From Chloroflexota bacterium (GTDB taxonomy: Bacteria; Chloroflexota; Anaerolineae; Aggregatilineales; Phototrophicaceae), in the NCBI GenBank assembly GCA_016223085.1, contig JACRPS010000021.1:62001-126000 (forward strand): DNA of 64,000 bases. Direction: 5' to 3'. Made by a program: the position numbers and the translations under genes. The first letter of the stretch is position 1; the number at the start of each line of letters is the position of its first letter. This document shows positions 42,672 to 52,359 of this stretch, in pieces. The notes below the pieces were generated by a model. That model did not search any database. It saw nothing but the letters and a program-made list of their open reading frames with translations, and was not told the origin of the DNA.

Positions 42672-45600
42672 ATGCTGCCCGCCACACCGATCATCGGTAG
42701 ACGGTATATTTTGCGCGAGTCGCTGGGCACGGGCGGCATGGGCGCCGTGTTCCGCGCCACTGACCGGCTGACCGGCGATACTGTCGCGCTCAAACGAGTA
42801 TCCCCCCTCAGCGACCAGTTCCGCACCAGCAGCGGTTCCGGGCTGGATTCACGTATGGCGCTGGCGCAGGAGTTTAAAATCCTGGCGTCGCTGCGGCATC
42901 CACACATTATCAGCGTTCTGGATTACGGCTTCGACGAACAGGGTCTGCCCTACTACACCATGGAACTGCTGGAAGGCGCCCGCACCATCCTGGAAGCGGG
43001 CCACGACCAGCCGCTGCCGGAACAGGTGCGCCTGCTGGTGCAAATGCTCCAGGCGTTGGCTTACCTGCACCGGCGCGGCATCACCCACCGCGACCTCAAA
43101 CCGAGCAACGTGCTGGTCGTGGGGGGGCAGGTCAAGGTGCTGGATTTTGGCCTGTCGCTGGCCGGCGACCAGCGCGCCGAAGGGGGTTCAACCGCCGTCG
43201 GGACGCTGGCCTACATGGCGCCAGAAGTGCTGATTGGCGGGGTCGCCAACGAACGCACTGACCTGTACGCTGTTGGCATTATCGCCTATGAACTGCTCAC
43301 CGGGCGGCATCCCTTTGCCGTGCGGGATGTGACGCGGCTCATTAACGATATCCTGTACAACTCACCTGATACGGCAGGATTAAACCTTGAACCCCGGCTG
43401 ACGCAGGTGCTGGCGCGGCTGCTCACCAAATCGCCAGATGCCCGCTATTCCAGCGCCGTCCAGGTGATGCGCGAACTCAGCGAGGCCGCCAGTATAACCC
43501 TGGCGCTGGAAACCGCTGCCACGCGGGAGAGTTTTTTGCAGGCGGCGCAACTGATAGGCCGGGACGCGGAACTGAAACGGCTATCCGGCGCGCTGGAGGC
43601 GGCGATCAACGGGCGCGGCAGCGCCTGGCTGGTGGCCGGGGAAAGTGGCGTGGGCAAATCGCGGCTGGTGGACGAACTGCGTGCGCTGGCGCTGGTACAG
43701 GGTGCGCTGGTGCTGCGTGGGCAGGCAACGGCGGAAAAAGCCAGCCCTTACCAACTGCTACGCCCGGCGCTGCGCTGGCTGTGCCTGGTGACGGAACTGG
43801 ATGAGTCGCAGTTGTCCACGCTGCAACTGCTGGTGCCGGACCTGGATACGCTGCTGGAGCGACCGCTGCCGAAGGAAGAACTGGACTGGAAGGCGGCGCA
43901 GGCGCGCATTATCGGCGTAATCGAAGACATCTTCCGCCGCCAGCGGCAGCCGGTGGTAGTCATTCTGGAAGATTTACACTGGGCGGGTGAAAGTCTGGAG
44001 GTGCTGGCACGGCTGGCGCAGATTGTCGGCGAACTGCCCGTGCTGCTGATCGGCTGTTATCGTGATGACGAACGCCCGGAACTGCCGTCCCGCCTGCCGG
44101 GCATGCACGTGCTTAAGCTGGAACGCCTGTCAGACGAGGGCATCAGCGAACTCAGCGCCGCCATGCTGGGCGAAGCCGGTCGGCGCGAGCAGGTGCTTGA
44201 TCTGTTGAAGCGCGAAACCGAGGGCAACGTCTTTTTTCTGGTGGAAGTGGTGCGCGTGCTGGCGGAAGAAGCCGGGCAGCTTGACCGTATCGGCATGGCG
44301 ACGCTGCCAATGCACGTCTTTGAAGGCGGCGTGCGCCAGATTATCCAGCGCCGCCTCACCCGTGTGCCGCCCGCGGCGCGTCCACTGCTGCGCATCGCGG
44401 CCATCCTGGGGCGTGAACTGGATTTGAGTGTCCTGAAATATGTGGATGTCGGCGTGGACCTCGACCACTGGCTGTCGGCCTGCGCCGATGCCGCCGTGCT
44501 GGAAGTGAACGACGGCAAATGGCGTTTCGCCCACCATAAGCTGCGGGATGGCGTGCTGGCCGAGTTATCCGAGGATGCCCGCCGCACGCTGCATGGACTG
44601 ATCGCGGAAACGATGGAGCGGGTTTACGCCAATGTGCCGGAACAGATACCCATCATCGCGTACCATTTTGGCAAGGCCGGCAACCGCGCCAGGGAACAGC
44701 ACTATGCCGTGCTGGCCGGGGCGCAGTCGCTGACCGGCGGTGCGTATCGGGAAGCGGTGAACTGGCTGGAACGTGCACTCGCGCTGGTCACTCAGTCCTT
44801 GCACGACGCCGATCCCGACCGGGTGACGACCATTCAGCGGCAGCAGGTGGTATTAAGACGCCAGTTGGCCGGGGCAAGGCTGGGACTGGGGCAGTACGCC
44901 GCCGCCCGGCAGCTTTACGACGAGAATCTGGTCGCCTGCCGCCATCTGCATGACCGGCAGGGCGAGGCTGATACCTTGCATAGTCTGGGGGACACGGCAC
45001 AGGCGCTGGGGGAAACCGCAGTCGCCAAAACCCTGTACCGCCTCAGTCTGGCGCTGTTCCGCGAACTGAACGATGCGGTCGGCGTAGCGCGCGCGCTGAA
45101 CAGTCTGGGCAACGTGGCCTATGATGAAGGCGAACTGGCGGAAGCCAAGCGGCTGTATCAGGAAAGCCTGGCGCTGGCGCGCGGTGCGGGCAGCGGCTGG
45201 GGCATGGCCGGCTCCATCGCCAGTGGCAAAACCTCAACGCAGGAAGCGCGTGTGTTGGTCAGCCAGTCTTTCCACGACCAGTTGAAGGCTTACCGTGAGT
45301 CACGCAGCCGTGCCGATTTGCAGACCGGTTTCGACCGGTTGCTGCCGACGGAGACAGGTCGCTATGCCGACGTGGAAGCCCTCTACCGCGAGGCGCTGGC
45401 GGAGTTCCGCGCGGCGGACGACTATTGGGCGACCGCAACCGCGCTGATGTATCTGGGGTGGCTGGCGATCCGCGCCGGGCAGTTGGCAGAGGCAGTGGCG
45501 CATCTGCGCGAAGCGCTGCAACTGGCGCTCGATCTGCCGGACGCCGCACTGGGGCTGGCGGCGCTGGCGGCCATCGGCCAGTTGCTGCTGCGGCGCGGCC

Positions 45601-45824
45601 AGCCGGATACCGGCATTGAACTGCTGGCGCTGGCGCTGCACCACCCCCAGAGCGCCGAAAAAACGCAGGATGAAGCCGAGCGCCTGCTGCTGGAAGCGCA
45701 AACCACGCTGCCGCCGGAGCGGGTAAAAGCCGGCTGGGAGCGCGGCAAAACACGTCCCTTCGAGGCAACGGCCCGCGATCTGCTGGCGGGCGGCACCCTG
45801 CTGACTGGCAGCGCGACCGCATAA
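42672..45824 (+). CDS. Ser/Thr protein kinase – AAA ATPase – TPR regulator
   Basis: 1050 residues. An N-terminal Hanks-type kinase (about 9–275) has the glycine loop 'LGTGGMGAVFRA', catalytic-site Lys41 in 'VALKRV', 'HRDLKPSNVLV' (Asp141), 'DFG' (158–160) and 'APE' in the activation segment; all key residues are present. An AAA/STAND-type ATPase follows (about 290–640) with P-loop 'GESGVGKSR' and 'VVVILEDLHWAG' (Walker B). A helical region leads to TPR-like repeats (about 680–1000). The stretch about 845–900 ('GMAGSIASGKTSTQEARVLVSQSF…') departs from the TPR pattern and could be a scar or an insertion. It is probably a signalling scaffold that phosphorylates targets on ligand or partner binding. 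It is convergent with the AAA–HTH gene downstream. Confidence 0.9.
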   Translation: MLPATPIIGRRYILRESLGTGGMGAVFRATDRLTGDTVALKRVSPLSDQFRTSSGSGLDSRMALAQEFKILASLRHPHIISVLDYGFDEQGLPYYTMELLEGARTILEAGHDQPLPEQVRLLVQMLQALAYLHRRGITHRDLKPSNVLVVGGQVKVLDFGLSLAGDQRAEGGSTAVGTLAYMAPEVLIGGVANERTDLYAVGIIAYELLTGRHPFAVRDVTRLINDILYNSPDTAGLNLEPRLTQVLARLLTKSPDARYSSAVQVMRELSEAASITLALETAATRESFLQAAQLIGRDAELKRLSGALEAAINGRGSAWLVAGESGVGKSRLVDELRALALVQGALVLRGQATAEKASPYQLLRPALRWLCLVTELDESQLSTLQLLVPDLDTLLERPLPKEELDWKAAQARIIGVIEDIFRRQRQPVVVILEDLHWAGESLEVLARLAQIVGELPVLLIGCYRDDERPELPSRLPGMHVLKLERLSDEGISELSAAMLGEAGRREQVLDLLKRETEGNVFFLVEVVRVLAEEAGQLDRIGMATLPMHVFEGGVRQIIQRRLTRVPPAARPLLRIAAILGRELDLSVLKYVDVGVDLDHWLSACADAAVLEVNDGKWRFAHHKLRDGVLAELSEDARRTLHGLIAETMERVYANVPEQIPIIAYHFGKAGNRAREQHYAVLAGAQSLTGGAYREAVNWLERALALVTQSLHDADPDRVTTIQRQQVVLRRQLAGARLGLGQYAAARQLYDENLVACRHLHDRQGEADTLHSLGDTAQALGETAVAKTLYRLSLALFRELNDAVGVARALNSLGNVAYDEGELAEAKRLYQESLALARGAGSGWGMAGSIASGKTSTQEARVLVSQSFHDQLKAYRESRSRADLQTGFDRLLPTETGRYADVEALYREALAEFRAADDYWATATALMYLGWLAIRAGQLAEAVAHLREALQLALDLPDAALGLAALAAIGQLLLRRGQPDTGIELLALALHHPQSAEKTQDEAERLLLEAQTTLPPERVKAGWERGKTRPFEATARDLLAGGTLLTGSATA

Positions 45825-45831
45825 CTGGTCT

Positions 45832-45851
45832 GTAGGGCCGTACGCCCCTAC
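45832..45851. repeat. Shortened intergenic palindrome copy
   Basis: GTAGGGCCGTACGCCCCTAC, a 20-bp shortened version of the family. It lies between the convergent kinase and AAA genes. Confidence 0.65.
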
Positions 45852-45862
45852 CTGAACGACTG

Positions 45863-47956
45863 CTACCGTTCCATGCTGCCGACTTCCATCTGCCATAGGG
45901 TATCCGTTATCCAGGTAATGGCGTGTTTGAGATGCCGCCGGTAAGTGCTGAACGGCAGGTCTACCAGTTCGGCGGCCTGTTCCTGGGTTGGCGCGGGCTG
46001 GAAGTAGGTGTGATACAGCGCCTTGTAGGCTTTGCCCATCCGGTGCGATTCGCGCAGCCGGTCGGCGGTGCTGCGAATCAGGCTTTGCAGGGCGGTGACA
46101 CGCTCCGACTCTCTGGCCTGGCTGCCGGCGCGCTCGATCACCAGCCGGGATTGCAGCAGTGGGTTTGCCCGCAGGTTGTCCGCCTGCGTGAAATCGCGGA
46201 GCGCGTCGCGCACGGCGCTGCCAAAATCGGCTTCGCTCAGAACCACCAGTGACCTGACAGCGGTGGTGGGCGCAGCGTCCGGCTCGTGGCCGACTTCACG
46301 TTCGGCCAGCCGTTCCAGCCAGGCGACCGGCGGCACGGCGCGCCAGTCGTGCCCGAACATCCCGTAACGCCGGTCGCCAACGGTAAAATCGGCGCTGGCG
46401 ATGCGCTGCTGGTCGGTATACGCCATTACCTCCTGCCAGAAAGCCGGGTCGGCGCAGGGCAGAAAGGTATACGCCAGCCCCGGCGTGAACAGGTAATGCC
46501 GCGCCGCGTTGACCGCAATCAGGCTTTGCACCGGCGAGACATGCTGGTACTCGTCGGCAGACATCCAGAAGCGGAACAGCGTGGCAACTTCGCCGCTGCG
46601 CAGCGGCGCGTGATTTTTCAGATATTTCCAGCAGGCGGCGACTGCCGGATCAAATGCCGCGCCTTCTTCGCCCACCTCGTGCAGCGGCAGCAGCAGCATA
46701 AAGCCGCATGGCTGGCGCTGATGGTCGCGGCAGACCAGCACCTGCTGTGGCAGGCGCGACAGCCAGTACTTGGCGATCAGCGACGATTCTTCGCCCTCGT
46801 GCTTTGTGACCATCGCCCGAATCGGGCCGTAATCTTCCGGGCGCATCGCTTCGACCGTGAGACTGCCGCCGGCCTGCCAGTCAAAAAACGGGCGCATTAC
46901 CGGGTTATACCGGTGCAGGTAGATCAGATCAAACAGGAATCGCTGCTGCTCCTGTCCCGCGACCTGGCTCAGACGGTTCACATAATAAGTGCGGGCGCGG
47001 CGGTGCAGTTCGGTGTGCCATTCCGGGTTGCGCCAGCGCAGGTCAGTGACCAGTGCCTCCCGCGCCAGATCGTGCGGGAACAGCCCTTCGCGCCGCCCTT
47101 CGATAAACGACAGGCTGCGCAGCCATTCAAACAGATCATGCACGTCGGGCGTGTCCAGCGCGGATGCCAGCAGCGACTCGGTTGTCAGCCGCACCAGCGA
47201 ACACACTTCCAGCGCCGCGCGATGCGCCGGGCCGGGCACATGCTGCACAAAATGCTCCAGCAGGGTTTTAACCACATCAGGCGTGGCTTCCGGCTGGAAG
47301 TCAAAATCGCCGCGCTGGGCGAAGGCATCTGCCACCAGCGACAGCGCCAGTGGATGACCGTGTGTGAAGGCCAGTACCGCTTCCTGCCGGTTGACCGGCA
47401 CGCCCCGCCGCTGCAGGTACTCACGGCTTTCGTCAGGGTTGAGGTTGTGCAGCGGAATCACGCGGAGCAGCGATTGCAGGCCGGGATCAGCGCGCCAGGG
47501 CGCCGACAGTGGATTGCGTCCGGCCAGCACGCACAACACATTGGCGGGGAGTTGCGGCACAAACACCTCGCGCAGCCATTCGTCCAGTGGCTGCGCCAGT
47601 TCGTAAGTATCCAGCAGCAAGGCGAAGGGAGTCGCATATGCAGTCATCGCCGCAACTGCCGAGTCGTCTGCGTTCAGGTTGAGGACCCGGCGCAGCGCCT
47701 CGGAAAATGCATCAGGTGAGGGTTCCACGTTCCGCAGATCGAGGTACAGCGACGGGATGGCGCGCCGTGCGCATTGCTGCGCAAACGTGCGTAGCAGCGT
47801 GGACTTGCCCACGCCGCCCGGTCCGTAGATGTACACGATGTTAAACGGCAGCGTTTCTGCCCCCAGCGCCGACTGCAGCAACATCTGTTCGGCGGTACGC
47901 CCAACAAACTGCGACAAGCGGATTGCTTCAATCCTCCCGGCCAGCGAAGCGCCCAT
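45863..47956 (-). CDS. AAA/STAND ATPase with C-terminal helix-turn-helix
   Basis: 697 residues. The P-loop 'YIYGPGGVGKSTLLRTF' is near residues 43–59, and a Walker B-like 'PFALLLDTYELAQPL' follows. 'FVGRTAEQMLLQSAL' at the start is typical of STAND ATPases. The middle part (about 330–560) contains no motif I can name with confidence; an acetyltransferase-like fold (GNAT) is possible around 'VCRDHQRQPCGFMLLLPLHEVG'. The last ~60 residues ('LYHTYFQPAPTQEQAAELVDLPFSTYRRHLKHAITWIT') form a helix-turn-helix, so it may bind DNA. It could be a transcriptional regulator that responds to a ligand through ATP-driven switching. It is transcribed away from phosphofructokinase only by position; no shared operon is seen. 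Confidence 0.8.
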   Translation of the reverse strand: MGASLAGRIEAIRLSQFVGRTAEQMLLQSALGAETLPFNIVYIYGPGGVGKSTLLRTFAQQCARRAIPSLYLDLRNVEPSPDAFSEALRRVLNLNADDSAVAAMTAYATPFALLLDTYELAQPLDEWLREVFVPQLPANVLCVLAGRNPLSAPWRADPGLQSLLRVIPLHNLNPDESREYLQRRGVPVNRQEAVLAFTHGHPLALSLVADAFAQRGDFDFQPEATPDVVKTLLEHFVQHVPGPAHRAALEVCSLVRLTTESLLASALDTPDVHDLFEWLRSLSFIEGRREGLFPHDLAREALVTDLRWRNPEWHTELHRRARTYYVNRLSQVAGQEQQRFLFDLIYLHRYNPVMRPFFDWQAGGSLTVEAMRPEDYGPIRAMVTKHEGEESSLIAKYWLSRLPQQVLVCRDHQRQPCGFMLLLPLHEVGEEGAAFDPAVAACWKYLKNHAPLRSGEVATLFRFWMSADEYQHVSPVQSLIAVNAARHYLFTPGLAYTFLPCADPAFWQEVMAYTDQQRIASADFTVGDRRYGMFGHDWRAVPPVAWLERLAEREVGHEPDAAPTTAVRSLVVLSEADFGSAVRDALRDFTQADNLRANPLLQSRLVIERAGSQARESERVTALQSLIRSTADRLRESHRMGKAYKALYHTYFQPAPTQEQAAELVDLPFSTYRRHLKHAITWITDTLWQMEVGSMER

Positions 47957-48038
47957 ACGTCACTCTCACAACTTACAACCTAACGATTATTTCCTTTATT
48001 GTAGGCAAAAACCGATTTGATGCTGCAACCACCACTAC

Positions 48039-48074
48039 AAAAAGAGAGGCGCTCCAGACAACCGGAGCGCCTCT
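48039..48074 (-). terminator. Strong intrinsic terminator of the phosphofructokinase gene
   Basis: On the minus strand, an 11-bp perfect stem (AGAGGCGCTCC / GGAGCGCCTCT, 48045–48074) with an 8-base loop is followed by CTTTTT. It is 30 bases beyond the stop codon. Confidence 0.9.
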
Positions 48075-48103
48075 ACCAGTCATTGAGTTGAATTGGTGTG
48101 GAT

Positions 48104-49252
48104 TTACGTCAGGAACATCGGCATCCCGAAGACGTGGCGGATACGCGGACGGTACTGGTCGGTGTCGTACAGTTCCGGCACGTTCACACGCTTCTTGCCC
48201 TGCGACAGCGTGGAAATCGGCACATCGCTGTAGACGCCGCGCTGCAGGCACACCAGCCGCCCGGACTCGCCGCGTTCGATCAGCCCCATCGCCATCTGCG
48301 CGTAGTTAAAGGCTACCATCAGGTCAAGCGAATCGGGCGCGCCGGAGCGCATCAGATAAGCGACCTGCTGGTAAATGATATTCTGTCCGGTGAGGCGCTG
48401 GATTGCGTCGCCGACTTCCTTACCGATACCACCCAGCTTGCGGTGGCCGTAGGCGTCGGCCTCACCGCTTTCCAGCACCTGGCCGTCAATCGGATGCGCG
48501 CCCTCTGAGATCGTGACCATGGCATAGTTGCTGGGGTTATCCCGCTTGTCCCGCATCACCAGATCGGCCAGCTTGTTGATGTCAAACGGCACTTCGGAAA
48601 TCAGCGCCCGGTCAGCGCCGCCCAGGTAAGCCGCAATCAGCGACGTTTCCCCGGAGTTGCGGCCAAACAGTTCGACGACGGCGATACGCTCGTGCGACCC
48701 CGCCGAAGTACGCAGGTTGTGGATAAACTCCACGCTGCGGGTGACAGCCGTCGAGAAGCCGATGCAGTAGTCCGTGCCGTACACGTCGTTGTCCATCGTC
48801 TTCGGAATACCGATGACGCGCACGCCTTCGTGATGCATCCGCTCGCCGTAGCTCAGGGTATCATCACCGCCAATGGGGATCAGCGCGTCAATCCCCAGGT
48901 GTTCGATCACCCGCAGCACGTGCGGCGTGCAGTCTACCACGTCAGGATAGCTTTCACCCTCTTTTTTGAGGAAGTCCGGCAGATTCTTCGCCTTGACGTT
49001 GGACGGATTGGTCCGGGACGTGTGCAGGAATGTGCCGCCGGAGCGATCAATCCGGCGCACCACCTGCCGGTCCAGCGGCAGGATGTGGCGCGAATTATCT
49101 TCCGCATCCGGGTTATATTCCAGCAGGCCCGCCCAGCCCCGGCGGATACCGAGGACTTCGTAGCCGTTGTCCATCGCCCGGTTGACGATTTGTTTGATGC
49201 AGGGGTTCAGACCAGGAACGTCGCCACCCCCGGTTAAAACACCGATACGCAT
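48104..49252 (-). CDS. 6-phosphofructokinase, PPi-dependent signature
   Basis: 382 residues of the PfkA family. It begins '[14 protein letters not shown]' and has '[19 protein letters not shown]' and '[19 protein letters not shown]'. Two positions separate donors. The loop that is GGDG in ATP enzymes is 'GGDDTL' (Asp131), and the residue before 'TxDND' is Lys151 instead of Gly. Both are the PPi-dependent pattern, so it probably phosphorylates fructose 6-phosphate reversibly with pyrophosphate. It is divergent from class I fructose-bisphosphate aldolase; together they form the central step of glycolysis or gluconeogenesis. A terminator closes its transcript. ATP use cannot be fully excluded without assay. 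Confidence 0.9.
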   Translation of the reverse strand: MRIGVLTGGGDVPGLNPCIKQIVNRAMDNGYEVLGIRRGWAGLLEYNPDAEDNSRHILPLDRQVVRRIDRSGGTFLHTSRTNPSNVKAKNLPDFLKKEGESYPDVVDCTPHVLRVIEHLGIDALIPIGGDDTLSYGERMHHEGVRVIGIPKTMDNDVYGTDYCIGFSTAVTRSVEFIHNLRTSAGSHERIAVVELFGRNSGETSLIAAYLGGADRALISEVPFDINKLADLVMRDKRDNPSNYAMVTISEGAHPIDGQVLESGEADAYGHRKLGGIGKEVGDAIQRLTGQNIIYQQVAYLMRSGAPDSLDLMVAFNYAQMAMGLIERGESGRLVCLQRGVYSDVPISTLSQGKKRVNVPELYDTDQYRPRIRHVFGMPMFLT

Positions 49253-49358
49253 AGCGGTTTCACCTTTGTCAAAAACGTGTCGTGTTGGAAAGGGTTCTCC
49301 CCCGTCCGTAATGTTACCACAGCGGCGCGGGTTCGCCCAATACTGACGAAACCGGGAT

Positions 49359-49385
49359 GTAAGGGCACAGCATGCCGTGCCTTAC
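49359..49385. repeat. Intergenic palindrome copy
   Basis: Half GTAAGGGCACAGCA, mirrored by TGCCGTGCCTTAC. It lies in the divergent gap between phosphofructokinase and aldolase. Confidence 0.7.
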
Positions 49386-49443
49386 ACGGCCCAAACGATA
49401 CCCTGACGAATGTCACACATTGTAGCAACCTCGCCTGCCGTGA

Positions 49444-49452
49444 TGGTATACT
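49444..49452 (+). promoter_or_regulatory. Extended −10 promoter of the aldolase gene
   Basis: TGGTATACT is an extended −10 (TG-n-TATACT), about 74 bases before the aldolase ATG. No good −35 is present, as expected for this promoter class. Confidence 0.5.
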
Positions 49453-49525
49453 AGGCAACAAATCGTCCGTGAGTGCATCCCGCAGGCCGAACCTGCGATT
49501 ACCCCATGCAGAAAGGGAAATGACA

Positions 49526-50626
49526 ATGGCTATTGCTTTCGCTCCCGGCGCAACTCTCGACATCAACAAAATTGCCGAGCTGCTTGGCAGCGACGCCGAG
49601 ACCCTGCTCCACCACACCAGCACCACCATCCCGAAGGATAACCTGCACCTGCCCGGCCCGGACTTCTTGAATCGCGTCTGGGTGCAGTCTGACCGCAATC
49701 CGCAGGTGCTGCGCAGCCTGGGCCAGATGTTGAATACCGGACGGCTGGCCGGGACCGGTTATCTTTCCATTCTGCCTGTAGACCAGGGCATTGAACACTC
49801 GGCGGGCGCGTCGTTCGCCAAGAATCCGGCGTACTTCGACCCGGAGAATATCGTCAAACTGGCGATTGAAGGCGGCTGCAACGCGGTCGCTTCGACCTTC
49901 GGCGTGCTGGGCATCGTGGCGCGCAAGTACGCCCACAAAATCCCGTTTATCGTCAAGATCAACCACAACGAACTGCTGACCTACCCCAACAAGTTCGACC
50001 AGATCATGTTTGGCACGATCAAGGAAGCCTGGAACATGGGCGCGGCGGCAGTCGGCGCGACCGTGTATTTCGGCTCACCGGAAAGCGGGCGGCAGCTTGT
50101 CGAGGTCGCAGAGGCGTTTGCCTACGCGCACGAACTGGGCATGGCGACGGTGCTGTGGTGCTACCTGCGCAATCCCGGCTTCAAGGTCAACGGCACGAAC
50201 TACGAAACCAGCGCCGACCTGAGCAGCCAGGCCAACCACCTGGGCGTGACGATACAGGCCGACATCGTGAAGCAGAAACTGCCGGAAAGCAACGGCGGCT
50301 TCAAGGCGCTGAACACCGGCGGCTCGTCCTACGGTAAGCTGGATGAACGCATTTACACCAAGCTGACCAGCGACAACCCGATTGACCTGACCCGCTACCA
50401 GGTGGCGAACGGCTACATGGGGCGTGTCGGCCTGATTAACTCCGGCGGTGCCAGCGGCGCGAACGACTTCGCCGAAGCGGTCAAGACGGCAGTTATCAAC
50501 AAACGCGCCGGCGGCATGGGCCTCATCAGCGGGCGCAAGGCGTTCCAGCGCCCGATGGAAGAAGGCGTGAAACTGCTGAACGCCATTCAGGATGTGTATC
50601 TGTGCGAGGATGTGACGGTCGCGTAA
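49526..50626 (+). CDS. Class I fructose-bisphosphate aldolase (DhnA/FbaB type)
   Basis: The ATG at 49526 is preferred over the one at 49520, because GAAAGGGA lies 7 bases upstream of it. 366 residues. The protein matches the long DhnA-type class I aldolases: '[26 protein letters not shown]', '[17 protein letters not shown]', '[16 protein letters not shown]', '[15 protein letters not shown]' and '[21 protein letters not shown]'. A Schiff-base Lys is expected within the barrel. It cleaves fructose 1,6-bisphosphate to two triose phosphates, or makes it in gluconeogenesis. Convergence on the same metabolite as the divergent phosphofructokinase gives functional context. A strong terminator follows. 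Confidence 0.9.
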   Translation: MAIAFAPGATLDINKIAELLGSDAETLLHHTSTTIPKDNLHLPGPDFLNRVWVQSDRNPQVLRSLGQMLNTGRLAGTGYLSILPVDQGIEHSAGASFAKNPAYFDPENIVKLAIEGGCNAVASTFGVLGIVARKYAHKIPFIVKINHNELLTYPNKFDQIMFGTIKEAWNMGAAAVGATVYFGSPESGRQLVEVAEAFAYAHELGMATVLWCYLRNPGFKVNGTNYETSADLSSQANHLGVTIQADIVKQKLPESNGGFKALNTGGSSYGKLDERIYTKLTSDNPIDLTRYQVANGYMGRVGLINSGGASGANDFAEAVKTAVINKRAGGMGLISGRKAFQRPMEEGVKLLNAIQDVYLCEDVTVA

Positions 50627-50684
50627 GCGCCGTGACACTGCGAGCTACAGCCGCTAGCTGAAGCAGACTGAAAGCCAGTTAAGT

Positions 50685-50716
50685 TGCCCCTGACATATAC
50701 CGTCAGGGGCATTTTA
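50685..50716 (+). terminator. Intrinsic terminator of the aldolase gene
   Basis: TGCCCCTGAC (50685–50694) pairs with GTCAGGGGCA (50702–50711), loop ATATACC, followed by TTTTATT. Confidence 0.9.
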
Positions 50717-50815
50717 TTCCACTGTCAGCGATCCGTTGCGTTTGCTCATCAAGCTGTTTTGTCCGTCTTATAACCCCTCGCCAGTAAAGCCTTGCCAGGT
50801 TAGAACGTCTGTGCT

Positions 50816-50839
50816 TAAATCTGAATTGGATCAGATTTA
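50816..50839. promoter_or_regulatory. 24-bp inverted repeat upstream of AraC gene
   Basis: TAAATCTGA and TCAGATTTA, separated by six bases, form a perfect 9-bp inverted repeat 50 bases upstream of the AraC-type regulator start. An AT-rich operator, possibly for autoregulation. The rest of the 262-bp gap holds the aldolase terminator and nothing else I can name. Confidence 0.5.
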
Positions 50840-50888
50840 GAACCATCTCGTATGGTAGGAAGCCGGTGGGAGAAGTTGGGATACGATC

Positions 50889-51566
50889 ATGAACGCGATG
50901 TTTGAGGGCAGGCCGTCGGATTCACCCTATATTGAGATGATCTGGCGTGGGTATGCCGGGCGGAATTACGCGCCGGTATGCCCGGCAGATGTGCGCTGGA
51001 ACCTGCTGTTCATCAGACAGGGGAACCGGGTGCGTGTGTCGGCTGAAGGGGCGACGACGCAGTATGTGCCAAAGTTTCAAGCCGAGGAGCATGAATTTCT
51101 GGTCATTAAATTCAAATTGGGCGCGTTTATGCCCCATCTACCAGCGGACAGGCTGTTAAATGGGGACGCGATTCTGCCACTCGCGGCAGGGCGTTCTTTC
51201 TGGCTGCAAGGGGCGGCCTGGCAGTTTCCCCGTTTTGACAACGCCGAAACCTTCGTGGCACGGCTGGCTCGTGAAGGTGTGATCGCCTGGGAACCGGTTG
51301 TTAACGCGACTCTGCATGGCCAGTCACCGGCAGTATCATCGCGCACCGTTCGGCGGCGTTTCCGACTCGCAACCGGACTGACTCCTACGACCATTGTCCA
51401 GATTGAACGCGCCCAACAGGCGGCGGCGCTGCTGGAACAGGGAGTACCGATTCTGGATGTGGTCTACCAGGCCGGCTATGCCGACCAACCGCATCTCACC
51501 CGGTCACTGCGGCGTTTTATCGGCCAGACGCCGGCACAAATCCTGCAATCAGGCCAGACCGGATAA
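50889..51566 (+). CDS. AraC-family transcriptional regulator
   Basis: 225 residues. The N-terminal ~120 residues form a small-molecule cupin-like domain ('VRWNLLFIRQGNRVRVSAEGATTQYVPKF', 'FLVIKFKLGAFMPHL') of the DUF6597 type seen in some AraC regulators. The C-terminal HTH (about 145–220) includes 'SSRTVRRRFRLATGLTPTTIVQIERAQQAAALLEQGVPILDVVYQAGYADQPHLTRSLRRFIGQTPAQI', the two-helix AraC DNA-binding unit. It is followed 82 bases later by a DHFR-like enzyme that it probably controls. Confidence 0.87.
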   Translation: MNAMFEGRPSDSPYIEMIWRGYAGRNYAPVCPADVRWNLLFIRQGNRVRVSAEGATTQYVPKFQAEEHEFLVIKFKLGAFMPHLPADRLLNGDAILPLAAGRSFWLQGAAWQFPRFDNAETFVARLAREGVIAWEPVVNATLHGQSPAVSSRTVRRRFRLATGLTPTTIVQIERAQQAAALLEQGVPILDVVYQAGYADQPHLTRSLRRFIGQTPAQILQSGQTG

Positions 51567-51621
51567 CTGTCCATTTTGTTCAAGACAACGCTCCTGCTGT
51601 GTTTTATGCTCAATGTACCGA

Positions 51622-51636
51622 TTGTGATCAACACAA
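51622..51636. promoter_or_regulatory. Inverted repeat before the DHFR-like gene
   Basis: TTGTG-ATCAA-CACAA just upstream of AAGGAG, the ribosome-binding site of the next gene. It could be an operator for the AraC regulator. An imperfect match of CGCTCC with GGAGCG around it might also let the leader fold. Confidence 0.35.
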
Positions 51637-51648
51637 GGAGCGTAGAAC

Positions 51649-52230
51649 ATGCGTAAAATCATCGCCATGATTCATCTGTCGCTGGATGGTTTCGCGGCAG
51701 GTCCCAACGACGAACTGGACTGGATTGCCTACGATGAGGAACTGGAGCAGTATGCTCATTCGGTGCAGGATCTGACGGACGCCGTCATCTGGGGACGCCG
51801 GACATATGAAGGCATGGCGGGCTACTGGCTGACCGTGCCGGGCAATCCGGCCAGTACCCCGTCTGAGCTGGAACATGCCCACTGGCTGGACAGGGCGACC
51901 AAGATTGTGGTTTCCCGCACGCTGGATCGCATCGAATGGAACAATGCTCAAAACACGGTGCTGATTAAGGACAACATCGCTGCAACCATCAATCAGATCA
52001 AGCGGCAGCCTGGCAAGGACATCTGGTTTCTTGGCAGCCCCATGCTGGCCCAAACATTCATGCAGCTTGACCTGATTGACGAGTACCGCCTCAACCTGAA
52101 TCCAAGTGTGCTGGGTTGTGGCAAGCCGCTGTTTGCCAACATCACGCGCAACTTTCAGCTCAAGCTGCTGGAGTCCAGAACGTTTAAGAGCGGCGTGGTC
52201 GGTTTGCGGTATGAACCGGTGAGAGCGTGA
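51649..52230 (+). CDS. Dihydrofolate-reductase-family protein (RibD C-terminal-like)
   Basis: 193 residues behind AAGGAG. It begins 'RKIIAMIHLSLDGFAAGPNDELDWI', contains 'DAVIWGRRTYEGMAGYW', 'IWFLGSPMLAQTFMQLDLIDEYRLNLNPSVLGCGKPLF' and ends 'FKSGVVGLRYEPV'. This is the pattern of the YyaP/YwjB group in the dihydrofolate reductase/RibD-C superfamily, which bind NADPH. The physiological reaction of this group is not settled; it is unlikely to be the essential folate enzyme. Paired with the AraC regulator upstream. Confidence 0.87.
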   Translation: MRKIIAMIHLSLDGFAAGPNDELDWIAYDEELEQYAHSVQDLTDAVIWGRRTYEGMAGYWLTVPGNPASTPSELEHAHWLDRATKIVVSRTLDRIEWNNAQNTVLIKDNIAATINQIKRQPGKDIWFLGSPMLAQTFMQLDLIDEYRLNLNPSVLGCGKPLFANITRNFQLKLLESRTFKSGVVGLRYEPVRA

Positions 52231-52359
52231 ACGCCCTCTCTACCAGCTACCGGGTTACAGACTTGGTGGCTGGTAGATTTTGTGTCCCAGATTGCAACAC
52301 AGCCAGTAGCAAACCATCCATCTCTGAAACAAGTGAAAACTGTTTCTGACCACCGAGAA

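Noticed and set aside
46286-47719. 477-codon + strand open frame
   Set aside because: Opposite the AAA–HTH gene, which has a clear P-loop; the antisense translation is low-complexity.
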